Positions 1 through 7,118 of a stretch of 23,638 nt of DNA are shown here, piece after piece. Position 1 is the first letter of the stretch. Each line of letters begins with the position of its first letter. Source of the stretch: a virus. The DNA lies in IMG/VR virus record IMGVR_UViG_3300050026_000365, positions 1 to 23,638 of that record. One strand, given 5' to 3'. The position numbers were made by a program, and so were the translations under genes. Below the pieces are notes generated by a model. The model ran no database searches and was not told the DNA's origin. It worked only from the letters and a program-made list of their open reading frames with translations.

Positions 1-161
1 TAAAAGGTTGCCACGGTAAAAGTCCCAGCACCATAAACCCAAATCTTAACAGTTGTAATAAGACCATTAGACCCGGAAGGATTATCTAAGCAAATCTCGG
101 TTTTTCCAGTTGTATCATGGATATTTGGACTTACTGGTAATATTCCTAAGGTAATACTCAT
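1..161 (-). CDS. Partial hypothetical phage protein (N-terminus only)
   Basis: A frame opens at ATG 161 and runs off the left edge without a stop, giving 53 residues starting MSITLGILPVSPNIHDTTGK. The ATG directly follows the TAA of the upstream gene (162-164), and AAGGTGAAG at the end of that gene can act as ribosome binding site, so translational coupling is likely. The visible part is rich in Gly, Thr, Val and Ile with a beta-strand look, as expected for a virion or fibre accessory protein at the end of a structural operon. No family is recognised; only the reading frame and coupling are well supported. Confidence 0.6.
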   Translation of the reverse strand, partial: MSITLGILPVSPNIHDTTGKTEICLDNPSGSNGLITTVKIWVYGAGTFTVATF

Positions 162-623
162 TTACTTCACCTTGTAAGGAACTTTAGACTTAATTGGAAC
201 TGTCGTAAAATCAGTTCCTTTAATTTTAGAGATTCTATTTTCACAATGCTCTGGAGAATGGATATTAAATTTCACCAGTTGATTTGTATTCCATTCTAAA
301 TGTCCAGAAACAAAATTCTCATGAGACATATTCAGAGCAAGCTCACCCACATATAAAATTTCTTCATCCGTGATCGTAGGCTGCGCTTGGATAAAGTGAC
401 AACAGAATGGGTTATCTTGCCACTGTTTAGGGAATTGATTAAACCAAACCTTTTCAGTTTCGCTACTATCAAAAGTTGGAATTATAGTGCCATCTGGTAT
501 TACTGGAACTTGAACATGGTGTTCTTCATAACCAGATTCACCCGGCTCATGATAAAGATCATAACGAATCTGACATAATCCTCGGTCATGACAACAGCCT
601 GATTTTTCAATTTTAAAATACAT
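162..623 (-). CDS. Hypothetical protein, 153 aa, Cys/His-rich
   Basis: Complete 153-residue frame starting at ATG 623, preceded by a GAGAGAAA-like purine run. It contains CC pairs near residues 10-11 and 74-75, plus scattered His, but the spacing does not form a recognisable zinc-finger pattern. No signal peptide or membrane segment is seen. It lies 10 bp after the Gly-Thr-Ser-Gly fibre-like gene and abuts the partial gene to its left, so it belongs to the end of the virion operon. It could be a tail-fibre assembly factor or minor tail protein, but nothing in the sequence proves this. Function unknown. Confidence 0.65.
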   Translation of the reverse strand: MYFKIEKSGCCHDRGLCQIRYDLYHEPGESGYEEHHVQVPVIPDGTIIPTFDSSETEKVWFNQFPKQWQDNPFCCHFIQAQPTITDEEILYVGELALNMSHENFVSGHLEWNTNQLVKFNIHSPEHCENRISKIKGTDFTTVPIKSKVPYKVK

Positions 624-633
624 ACTTTCTCTC

Positions 634-2256
634 TTACGCTGAAGTGAAGCTCGCTAAATAATATCCGTTCACATACCAGATAGTCACAACATCGCTCACG
701 TTCGGTGATGTTGAGTTCGTCGGTGAAGTCCCGCCGCCGAGCCATGTTCCGCTAGTCCCCGCCAGTTGTGGCCAGCCTGTAGTCCCCTGTGCAATGCCCT
801 TTGTCCCTGACGCTCCTTGCACGATTCGGAATCGGTAAACTTGCCCCTCAGTGGGATTGGAAAAAGTGACTATGTGTCCAGTTGTCGACATCGTTCCCGA
901 AAAGCCATTTCCCCATGCAAAGTTTAAAGAAAATGTTCCGTTTGTGGCAGCTACGGGAACAGTTGTAGCACCGAGGAAGTTGCCAGTGCCAGAGGTGCCG
1001 GATGTCGAACTTGTCCCCGAAGTCCCACTGGTTGAAGACGTGCCTGACGAACCTGACGTTGAAATCGCCGATGTGCCGGAAGACCCTGCCACGCCGCTCG
1101 TGCCACTCGTTGAAATCGAACTCGTCCCTGATGACCCGCTGGTGCCGCTACTGCCGGACGTCGAGTTGGACCCACTGGTACCAGAGGTCGAAACCCAAGA
1201 GGTACCGGAAGACCCGGACGTTGAACTGGTGCCGGAACTGCCACTCGTGCCTCCTGTCGAAAAAGAAGACGTGCCGCTGGTGGAAGAGGTCCCGGACGTA
1301 CCTGAAGTTGATACCCATGTGGTACCGCTCGTCCCTGAGGTGGAAATCCAAGGGGTGCCACTCGTCCCGGAGCTACCGCTGGTACCACGGGTTCCACTCG
1401 TACCGCTTGTTGATACTGGCGTGGTACCGCTGCTACCGCTGGAGCCAGACGTACCAATGAACGACGTGCCCGAGCTGCCTGCTGGAGCCGAAGTGCCCGA
1501 GCTTCCGGACGTGCCACTTGTGCCAAATCCTGACGTACCGCTCGTGGAACTCGAACCGCTGCTTCCGGACGTGCTTATTGAAGATGTCCCAGATGAACCA
1601 CTCGTGGAAATCCAAGTGGTGCCCGAAGACCCGCTCGTGCCTGAAGTCCCAACCGAACTCGTCCCGGAACTACCGGCAATACCCGAGCTGCCTGACGTGC
1701 CCCCTGTTCCTGGAATACCAAGGCTACTCGTCCCCGAGGTACCGCTGGTGCCGGACGTGCCAAGTGATGCTCCATCTCGACCGGATGTCCCTGACGTAAC
1801 ATTTGAAGACGTGCCGGAACTGCCGCTCGTGCCTGAGGTTGAAAAAGAAGACGTGCCGCTCGTGCTGGAAGAGCCACTACTCCCTGAAGTACCGGAGATC
1901 CCCGAAGACCCCGCTATCCCAATCCCGCTCGTGCCACTACTGCCGGACGTCGAGTTGGACCCGCTGGTACCGGAGGTTGAAACCCAAGAGGTTCCGGATG
2001 ATCCGGACGTTGAACTGGTGCCGGAACTGCCGATGAATGACGTCCCAGACGTTCCCGAAGTGGAGACAGAACTGGTGCCTGAAGTACCGCTAGACCCGCC
2101 TGTGCCTGAAGAACCGAAGAAGGTGCCATCTTTGCCGGAAGAGCCTGACTTCCCCGGAAGCCCACTTGCCAAACTGACATTGATCGGCTGAGATTGAGAA
2201 ATTCCAACCTTGATCACAGGAGCTTCTTTTATAATGACATTTATATTTTCAATCAT
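634..2256 (-). CDS. Gly-Thr-Ser-Gly repeat fibre-like virion protein
   Basis: About 540 residues. I take ATG 2256 as start because it overlaps the TGA of the upstream gene by one base; a TTG one codon earlier is also open. Residues 1-33 form a non-repetitive head (IENINVIIKEAPVIKVGISQ) leading into a short collagen-like GLPGKSGSSGKDG. Roughly 390 residues of GTSGSSG-type repeats follow, with interspersed STSG and WVSTSG units. The last ~110 residues are a beta-rich non-repetitive domain (from NFLGATTVPVAATNG to the end), as in trimeric fibre tips. The head-shaft-tip architecture and position after the baseplate-like gene suggest a host-contact fibre or decoration. Ser/Thr density makes O-glycosylation conceivable, but that is inference. 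Confidence 0.75.
   Translation of the reverse strand: MIENINVIIKEAPVIKVGISQSQPINVSLASGLPGKSGSSGKDGTFFGSSGTGGSSGTSGTSSVSTSGTSGTSFIGSSGTSSTSGSSGTSWVSTSGTSGSNSTSGSSGTSGIGIAGSSGISGTSGSSGSSSTSGTSSFSTSGTSGSSGTSSNVTSGTSGRDGASLGTSGTSGTSGTSSLGIPGTGGTSGSSGIAGSSGTSSVGTSGTSGSSGTTWISTSGSSGTSSISTSGSSGSSSTSGTSGFGTSGTSGSSGTSAPAGSSGTSFIGTSGSSGSSGTTPVSTSGTSGTRGTSGSSGTSGTPWISTSGTSGTTWVSTSGTSGTSSTSGTSSFSTGGTSGSSGTSSTSGSSGTSWVSTSGTSGSNSTSGSSGTSGSSGTSSISTSGTSGVAGSSGTSAISTSGSSGTSSTSGTSGTSSTSGTSGTGNFLGATTVPVAATNGTFSLNFAWGNGFSGTMSTTGHIVTFSNPTEGQVYRFRIVQGASGTKGIAQGTTGWPQLAGTSGTWLGGGTSPTNSTSPNVSDVVTIWYVNGYYLASFTSA
1142..1242 (-). repeat. 101-bp long repeat, copy A (partner at 1931-2031)
   Basis: This block matches 1931-2031 with about seven mismatches by eye and the same length. 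Both encode a SSTSGSSGTSWVSTSG-type segment. It is far more alike than the rest of the tract, so it looks like a recent internal duplication. Confidence 0.8.
1931..2031 (-). repeat. 101-bp long repeat, copy B (partner at 1142-1242)
   Basis: Second copy of the long near-identical block in the repeat tract. Mismatches to copy A are single-base changes, several at third codon positions, with no indel. Confidence 0.8.
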
Positions 2257-2633
2257 CAATTCAATCCCGTTGTACCCGAAGTACCTGCTGTACCAGCACT
2301 GTCCGTCACATCATATTCAATAGTGAATTTTCCTCGCAGCACGGTATAGACATTTCCAGAGGTATCCACCGCCTGAATATCAAAATCATAATCTCCAGGA
2401 AATAATTGTTGAGTATCCGCCGGAAGCAAAGTTAATGCTGTTTGCCCCTGAGTAGGATTTGTATGCTGAGTAATAATTTTTTGAAGTGCTGCTTCGGAAT
2501 CTGGCTGTAGCCAGTTTTTTTTCAACGTAAAAAAAACACTCCACCCGGTGATGTCAATTGGCCCTTGCTCATTTGAAAAAGTAAGGGTGCAATTATAAGA
2601 ATCACCCCTAATCATACGAAGATTCGTTAACAT
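2256..2633 (-). CDS. BppU-like baseplate/neck beta-sandwich protein
   Basis: 125 residues from ATG 2633, with a GAGGTAG ribosome binding site just upstream. The N-terminal ~105 residues (DSYNCTLTFSNEQGPIDITG, then WSVFFTLKK, PGDYDFDIQAVD, and VLRGKFTIEYDVT) match the general pattern of N-terminal domains in BppU-type baseplate upper proteins: a polar beta-sandwich with an ITGW..FFTLK core. The C-terminus ends in a short SAGTAGTSGTTG tail like that of the neighbouring repeat proteins. It overlaps the fibre-like gene by one base, so the two are probably made in fixed ratio, with this one possibly anchoring the fibre. The family call is by motif recall and is moderate. Confidence 0.55.
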   Translation of the reverse strand: MLTNLRMIRGDSYNCTLTFSNEQGPIDITGWSVFFTLKKNWLQPDSEAALQKIITQHTNPTQGQTALTLLPADTQQLFPGDYDFDIQAVDTSGNVYTVLRGKFTIEYDVTDSAGTAGTSGTTGLN

Positions 2634-2683
2634 TATTTTACTACCTCAAAAATATAGAGAAGCTAAAATCATTGCCAATCCTT

Positions 2684-2857
2684 TTATGTGCCGGTGCCTG
2701 ACGTCCCACTGCTACCGCTGGTCCCTTTTCCGCCGGACGTGCCGCTGGTTCCTGCTGTATTACTGCGCCCTGAGGTACTGAATATTGCAGTTCCAAGACA
2801 AGCGGTATTTCTCGCATTAAGCTCTTCCTGTAATCTTTTTATTGCATTAATAGCCAT
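2684..2857 (-). CDS. Small GTSG-tailed protein A (57 aa)
   Basis: I choose ATG 2857 rather than the upstream TTG or ATG 2863, because GGAGG sits 8 bases before it and far too close to ATG 2863. The protein has a helical head (MAINAIKRLQEELNARNT), a short linker CLGTAIFSTSG, then a tail of SGTSGTSGGKGTSGSSG. It is paralogous to the gene just upstream (2890-3057): both start MAI, share an NT...GTA segment, and end in GTSG repeats. They lie between the neck adaptor and the baseplate-like gene. Possibly a small virion peptide whose head binds a structural ring and displays the repeat tail; function unproven. Confidence 0.65.
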   Translation of the reverse strand: MAINAIKRLQEELNARNTACLGTAIFSTSGRSNTAGTSGTSGGKGTSGSSGTSGTGT

Positions 2858-2889
2858 TTTCATGTCCTCCAAAAAAGGCCAACTATTTA

Positions 2890-3057
2890 TTAATGAGTTG
2901 TGCCGCTCGTGCCGCTCGTCCCGGACGTTCCACCAGTACCGCTCGTAACCCCAGTGCCGCTCGTCCCGGATGTGCCAGCCTGAAAAGCAGTGCCAATCAC
3001 GTTTGTATTCCCCGCTTTTATCGCTTCCCTTAAATTTCTCAAAGCCACGATAGCCAT
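2890..3057 (-). CDS. Small GTSG-tailed protein B (55 aa)
   Basis: ATG 3057 is preceded by GGAGGATAATAAG, a strong ribosome binding site with good spacing. The product is a ~16-residue helical head (MAIVALRNLREAIKAG), NTNVIGTAFQ, then GTSGTSGTGVTSGTGG and further repeats, ending TTH. It is a tandem paralogue of the downstream 57-residue protein. The head is conserved in pattern (MAI.A...L.E...A.NT...GTA) while the repeat tails differ in length. The gene is short but supported by its ribosome binding site, paralogy and operon position directly after the adaptor gene. Confidence 0.65.
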   Translation of the reverse strand: MAIVALRNLREAIKAGNTNVIGTAFQAGTSGTSGTGVTSGTGGTSGTSGTSGTTH

Positions 3058-3073
3058 CTTATTATCCTCCTAT

Positions 3074-3787
3074 TTATGAACCAAAAGGGCGCGACCTCAT
3101 GCGCGCGCTATCCAAATTATTACTTCTCATGAACCTTTCGGTCTTTGCCGAAACCGCTTTGCCAAAATGCTGTTCAAACTTCTTTTCGTATAATTCTGAT
3201 TTCTGGAGATTAAATGTTTCCGAATCGTTTTTCAAAAAAGCCAAATGCGCTGCCCAGTAAAGCATTTTTCTATGATACCGCTCAGGAATTTCAGGATAAG
3301 TAATTCCGTATCCTGCAGTTCCGGTTAGATTTGAATTTAACGTCAATTCATTAAGCGGAAGTCTTGAAACCTGAAGAAACGCAGTCCCCGCTTCGATTGA
3401 AGCCCCAACAAACATAATCTCGCCTTCGTTTTCAATTATGTATGCTCCAACCTGCCCGTGTCGCCCAGACCACCCAGGATGTTCTTGATCCATCCGGCTA
3501 CGCGTTGTTTGTCTCAAGGGATATGAATGTTGAAACGAGGTACCAAATTTTGCTCTTTTAACAAGCAAAACCTTATCATGCAAAGGATACCAAGAAACGC
3601 CTACCTGAATTGGAATTTGACAAACCGCCGGATTATGTTCCTCAATGATTAAATGAGCTCGTCTGGTAGCTTCATCCTGAGCTTCCCGAATATCAAAAAC
3701 CAATTCGGGATCTGACCAGAGATAGGGCTCAACAACATCATCAAGAAACTCTGCCCTAAGTATATTAAGTAATTGGGTTAGAATCAT
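3074..3787 (-). CDS. SU10-type neck/adaptor protein
   Basis: 237 residues. The N-terminal half (LNILRAEFLDDVVEPYLWSD, then DIREAQDEATRRAHLIIEE) has the helical pattern of head-tail adaptor proteins of the SU10/phiEco32 type, and the central part is beta-rich (VGVSWYPLHDKVLLVKRAKF). Such adaptors sit under the portal and form the upper neck ring in podoviruses. Length fits the family (about 200-260 residues). The start at 3787 overlaps the upstream gene by 23 bp and has only a weak ribosome binding site, so coupled translation is likely. Family assignment rests on motif recall and on its place in the structural operon. Confidence 0.65.
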   Translation of the reverse strand: MILTQLLNILRAEFLDDVVEPYLWSDPELVFDIREAQDEATRRAHLIIEEHNPAVCQIPIQVGVSWYPLHDKVLLVKRAKFGTSFQHSYPLRQTTRSRMDQEHPGWSGRHGQVGAYIIENEGEIMFVGASIEAGTAFLQVSRLPLNELTLNSNLTGTAGYGITYPEIPERYHRKMLYWAAHLAFLKNDSETFNLQKSELYEKKFEQHFGKAVSAKTERFMRSNNLDSARMRSRPFGS

Positions 3788-4202
3788 CGCTCGGAGGCCC
3801 CGCTAAGATTTCTATGTTAAAACGTGGAATATGACGCACAGATTCCACACCGGTTTCTTCATCACGTTCGACTTCAGTGTAGATGCACTTTTTCATCATG
3901 TTGATAACCGGTACCGGTAATTCCACGGGAGTATTCTTTGTGATCCACATGTTATATGTGTTCAAAGAAATGAAAGGCCGTTTACTTTCGTTTGCGCGGC
4001 CAGTTTCCCGAAGAATAATCCACTTCCTCTTATGCCCTCCAGCGTGGGTAAAGAAAGTAGGATCAAAATCACCACCAATTTCCACGTTCTCATTGTTTAC
4101 CGAAATATTCGGTTTCTCATGACCAGCCAAAACCGTTGGGTTTTCTCTCGGGATTATCCCATCCCCGCCGACGTTAATTCCGCTAATTGCATCTTTTATC
4201 AT
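3765..4202 (-). CDS. Hypothetical virion protein, 145 aa
   Basis: ATG 4202 follows an AAAGAGGGC ribosome binding site. The N-terminus is polar (IKDAISGINVGGDGIIPREN), and a central stretch GGHKRKWIILRETGRANESK is basic. Residues 85-115 are hydrophobic and beta-like (NTYNMWITKNTPVELPVPVI). No catalytic motif or membrane span. It lies between a hairpin terminator and the neck adaptor and overlaps the latter, so a head-completion or minor capsid role is plausible. Not recognised. Confidence 0.65.
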   Translation of the reverse strand: MIKDAISGINVGGDGIIPRENPTVLAGHEKPNISVNNENVEIGGDFDPTFFTHAGGHKRKWIILRETGRANESKRPFISLNTYNMWITKNTPVELPVPVINMMKKCIYTEVERDEETGVESVRHIPRFNIEILAGPPSDDSNPIT

Positions 4203-4229
4203 TTTTTTGCCCTCTTTTTAATTAGTTAA

Positions 4230-4262
4230 AGTGACGCCATCGACTACACCGATGGCGTCACT
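4230..4262 (-). terminator. Hairpin terminator or attenuator in the structural operon
   Basis: A perfect 13-bp inverted repeat (AGTGACGCCATCG / CGATGGCGTCACT) with a 7-base loop lies in the 80-bp gap after the decoration-like gene. On the minus strand it is followed by TTAACTAATTAAAAAG, so the U-tract is weak. It may terminate partially, or stabilise the 3' end of the abundant capsid message. Confidence 0.65.
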
Positions 4263-4283
4263 CCATGATTAACGCAATACCGA

Positions 4284-4889
4284 TTACGGCTCGTAAATCG
4301 GCATATTATACAACTGGACGATGTTCATTGAAGAAACCCCAGAGTTTATCGCACCGACGCCGGACGTAAACGCTGTTGCTCCGGTAAAAATCTCAACATA
4401 TCCGATTGCGCAATTCTGTTGAGGTAGGTCAGGCATAAATGCTCCGGGGGCCAGTGCAGGAGTCCCGTACCCGTAATAGGTACCAGCAGTACCAGCGGCG
4501 GACTCGTTTCCTTTGGTAATGGTTACTTTTCCATTTTTATCCATTGATACCAAATATTTACAATAGGTCCCAGTGCCTTGAGTTCCCAAAGATGCGGGGA
4601 ACTGAATATTGGTATTGGCGGTTCCTGCGCACAGCATACCATCAATGATAACAGAGCCCACAGTAGTCAAGGCGATACCGACGACTCCACCCGAACCACC
4701 GCCAGTTCCCAGTACCAGTTGCGGATGTGTAACTACCCTATTGTTGATCCCCGACAGAGCCCTGCGATCAGACTCGTCCATGAAAGCCATGAACGCCGAA
4801 CGCTTTGCAACTATCGGTTGGCTCAAATTTGCATAGCCCGAATTCCATACTTTCTGTTGAGCTAATTGATTTTCAATTATGTCACCCAT
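4284..4889 (-). CDS. Putative capsid decoration / head-fibre protein
   Basis: 201 residues from ATG 4889, with AGGAGG seven bases upstream. The N-terminal ~55 residues are helical and polar (MGDIIENQLAQQKVWNSGYA, then RSAFMAFMDESDRRALSG). The rest is a Gly/Thr/Ala-rich beta region (LGTGGGSGGVVGIALTTVGS, NGKVTITKG, AAGTAGTYYG) ending with a CAIGYVEIFTG strand typical of phage fibre or decoration folds. It comes directly after the major capsid gene and before a hairpin, a usual place for decoration proteins. No enzymatic motif. It could instead be a tail fibre adaptor; the virion role is inferred from composition and location. Confidence 0.5.
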   Translation of the reverse strand: MGDIIENQLAQQKVWNSGYANLSQPIVAKRSAFMAFMDESDRRALSGINNRVVTHPQLVLGTGGGSGGVVGIALTTVGSVIIDGMLCAGTANTNIQFPASLGTQGTGTYCKYLVSMDKNGKVTITKGNESAAGTAGTYYGYGTPALAPGAFMPDLPQQNCAIGYVEIFTGATAFTSGVGAINSGVSSMNIVQLYNMPIYEP

Positions 4890-4954
4890 AATGTTTCCTC
4901 CTATTTTTGCTGTGTAAAATTACACTAACCATGTAAAAGGTTAGAAATAGTTAA

Positions 4955-5962
4955 TTAGTTACTCGCCGCGCACTCATAAACCGTAAACCATGCGTCATTA
5001 AGAATGACAGCAGTTTGCATGGTTTTCCAAGAAACTGATCCGCGCTGCCCCAGAGGATCGGACTTCGAAGGCGAAGGATTAATAACCATCGGAGTGATGG
5101 CATATTTACCTTTCAGCGCAACCAGTCCAAAACTATCCTTGCCAACATACAGTATAGGATAGATATCGGCCGAGGTACCGGAAGTTGTAATCAATCCGGT
5201 CGGATTAGCCCCACTTGTTGATGCAGTTCCGCCGGAGTCCGGCCAAGACTGGAAAATCTGGCTGTGGAGATACCGCACATCTTCAACGGCGCCGATTTCA
5301 GACTCAAAAGGCGGAATCTGGCCGTAATCTTTAACATCGATAAAACCAGGCATAGCACGAACATCGGACTTCAGATCAACATGGCAAAGTGCCACGAAAC
5401 AGGGTAGGACGTTCTCGGTATTGAAATTCGGAGTGGATCGGATAATCGAAGTGATATGGCCAGCAAACTGGCGTTCCATGGAGCGGACGATCCGACGTTG
5501 GTCAGGCCTATTAACCGGGCTCACAATTGACGACTGAAGCGCCACACTGCCGGCATAAAACACATTACTGCCGGCTTTCAACTGGTTAAACCGGTAAGTT
5601 TCGATGGTCATGGCCGCTTGTTCACCAAGAACATTCTGTGCTTCCTGGAAGACAGGATCTTCATGGGTATCTGCGATGACATCGGAAATGGCCACGACAT
5701 TACCAAATTGCTGCAAGGTTGCGGTAATATCGGTGTATGTCAGTTTTTGGGCGGGTGGAGTAACACCTTCTACCAACGGTGTAAGCGTAAGGGGAAGATG
5801 TTCATAACGACGGAATTTAATCGTAGTTGATTTGTTGCCTGGAAGCGGTTTCATCTGCCCAAATTTTTCGAGCAGCATGTAAGGCATGCCGCGTTTTAAC
5901 AATTCTACTGCTGCGTAGGCTGCGGTCCGCGGTGAAATATCACCGTAAACAGTTGTATTCAT
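4955..5962 (-). CDS. Major capsid protein, N4-gp56 family
   Basis: 335 residues from ATG 5962, with AGGAGG five bases upstream. The N-terminus TVYGDISPRTAAYAAVELLK and the run LLEKFGQMKPLPGNKSTTIK, followed by FRRY, are hallmarks of the N4-gp56-type HK97-fold capsid family. The next conserved parts are also present: LTYTDITATLQQFGNVVAIS, DVIADTHEDPVF and the central helix around residues 115-130. Length is close to the family norm. Residues 242-265 hold a Ser/Gly/Thr-rich segment (GGTASTSGANPTG, TTSGTSAD) resembling the repeats of the fibre-like proteins. It forms the icosahedral shell and is placed after the scaffold-like gene as in other phages. Confidence 0.9.
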   Translation of the reverse strand: MNTTVYGDISPRTAAYAAVELLKRGMPYMLLEKFGQMKPLPGNKSTTIKFRRYEHLPLTLTPLVEGVTPPAQKLTYTDITATLQQFGNVVAISDVIADTHEDPVFQEAQNVLGEQAAMTIETYRFNQLKAGSNVFYAGSVALQSSIVSPVNRPDQRRIVRSMERQFAGHITSIIRSTPNFNTENVLPCFVALCHVDLKSDVRAMPGFIDVKDYGQIPPFESEIGAVEDVRYLHSQIFQSWPDSGGTASTSGANPTGLITTSGTSADIYPILYVGKDSFGLVALKGKYAITPMVINPSPSKSDPLGQRGSVSWKTMQTAVILNDAWFTVYECAASN

Positions 5963-5995
5963 TAGATCCTCCTATTCTCGATAAGAGATCAGGAA

Positions 5996-7006
5996 CTATT
6001 TTATACCAGCAACCACAGCAGCTTCTTCAAAGGCGCCTTCAAAGTCTTCCTTGTTGCCGACACCACTTTTAGTGCCAACCGGTTTCCTCCCGGAATCGAC
6101 TATTTCTTGCGATTGAAGCTTTTCCTGTGTTTTTTCATCCATTTGAGTGGCCGTTTTTGTGCTGGTAGTTACCTGAGTCCCAATATTGTTATCTTTTTTA
6201 AATCGGGAATAGAGGTCAATTACATCCTGCGTGTCGCCTTCATCAAAAACCTTTTGCAAGGCTGTCCGCAAAAATTTTGGTTGTTTGTCAACCCAACCCT
6301 TTAACGACCCATCGTCCCGATACTTCTCGTAATCCGGATGAGCAGTTTTGATGGAGGTAAAGTGAGTTTCCTCAGACGTCTTTTCAGAAGCCATGAGGAA
6401 CGGAGCCAAAGTATTAAGCAGAGTTTTATTTGAAGTTTCAATAGCTTCATCAATATAAGAAGATATCTTTTTCGCAAATATTGCTCTTTTCTTCTGCTCC
6501 GACTTACTAACTACATCGAACTCTTCATCGTATTTCGACAACTCCGCTTTTTCTTCATCGGGTAGGTCGTCATAAAGTTTCAAAAGGAATTCTGCCAGAT
6601 TTTCCTTTTTCTTTTCTGCTCTTGCCTGTTGAGTTTTGGTACCTTCCTGCAGTTTTTCGATCTCTGTCAATTTTGCCTGCAGAGAATCTAATTTAGTCGT
6701 CAGGGTTTCCTTTTCTTCTTTATCTTTTTTATAGATCCCCTGAAGAGTCAAATATTGCTGCTTATAGTCCTCGCTCCCTGATGTCCCTGCATCCCCAGAT
6801 TCTTCCTTCGGCTGTACCTGGCCATCGGTTCCGGATGTACTCTCGGAGATATTCTCTCCAGATGTACCCCGATCCTCTGACTCAGATCCCTTTTCCGAAT
6901 CTGATAAGCCTGTAGATCCATCCGCAAAAGCCTCATCCAACACGCTCTCCGTTTCAGGTGGCAGATCGGAAAGCTCATTCTTAACTGGTTCTACTTTTTT
7001 AGCCAC
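5996..7006 (-). CDS. Scaffold-like protein with GTSG-containing N-terminus
   Basis: 336 residues from GTG 7006 with a GAGAGGG ribosome binding site. The protein is highly charged. The N-terminal ~80 residues are acidic and Ser/Gly-rich, with RGTSGENISESTSGTDG and DAGTSGSED. Residues ~80-135 are a probable coiled coil (LQGIYKKDKEEKETLTTKLD, then SLQAKLTEIEKLQEGTK). The remainder is helical, ending in NKEDFEGAFEEAAVVAGIK. Such proteins directly before an N4-like capsid gene are usually internal scaffolds. The short C-terminal helix could bind capsid subunits. No protease motif is visible. The role rests on composition and gene order. Confidence 0.6.
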   Translation of the reverse strand: MAKKVEPVKNELSDLPPETESVLDEAFADGSTGLSDSEKGSESEDRGTSGENISESTSGTDGQVQPKEESGDAGTSGSEDYKQQYLTLQGIYKKDKEEKETLTTKLDSLQAKLTEIEKLQEGTKTQQARAEKKKENLAEFLLKLYDDLPDEEKAELSKYDEEFDVVSKSEQKKRAIFAKKISSYIDEAIETSNKTLLNTLAPFLMASEKTSEETHFTSIKTAHPDYEKYRDDGSLKGWVDKQPKFLRTALQKVFDEGDTQDVIDLYSRFKKDNNIGTQVTTSTKTATQMDEKTQEKLQSQEIVDSGRKPVGTKSGVGNKEDFEGAFEEAAVVAGIK

Positions 7007-7030
7007 AATACCCTCTCTTTATGTCTAAAA

Positions 7031-7085
7031 TAAAAAAGTGTGTCAAAATCGCCATCTGTTGGTACTGTGGCAAAATTGACACACT
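7031..7085 (-). terminator. Intrinsic terminator upstream of the capsid genes
   Basis: On the minus strand AGTGTGTCAA pairs with TTGACACACT (10 bp), continues after an internal loop into TGGC/GCCA, and is followed by TTTTTTATTTTAG. This is a good rho-independent terminator, separating packaging genes from the scaffold and capsid genes. Phage antitermination or readthrough would be needed to express the capsid genes from upstream. Confidence 0.8.
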
Positions 7086-7118
7086 CTGTCAATACCCTAT
7101 TTTATCTTTTTGGCTATT

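Larger units (their letters stand above)
985..2115 (-). repeat. Gly-Thr-Ser-Gly coding repeat tract
   Basis: Degenerate tandem repeats of 9-12 bp encode GTSG/SSG/STSG units inside the fibre-like gene. The tract is visibly richer in G and C than the AT-richer genes around it. It keeps the antisense frame free of stops, which creates a false 446-codon plus-strand frame. Confidence 0.9.

Noticed and set aside
851-2191. 446-codon plus-strand frame rich in Val-Pro-Glu
   Set aside because: It is the antisense of the GTSG repeat tract, which by composition lacks stops in that frame; it has no ribosome binding site, and the minus-strand frame fits the operon and has a typical fibre architecture.
7018-7046. 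Promoter TTGACA-17-CATAAA overlapping the terminator
   Set aside because: The transcription start would fall inside the scaffold gene's ribosome binding site, leaving a nearly leaderless message; the TTGACA is more simply part of the terminator stem.
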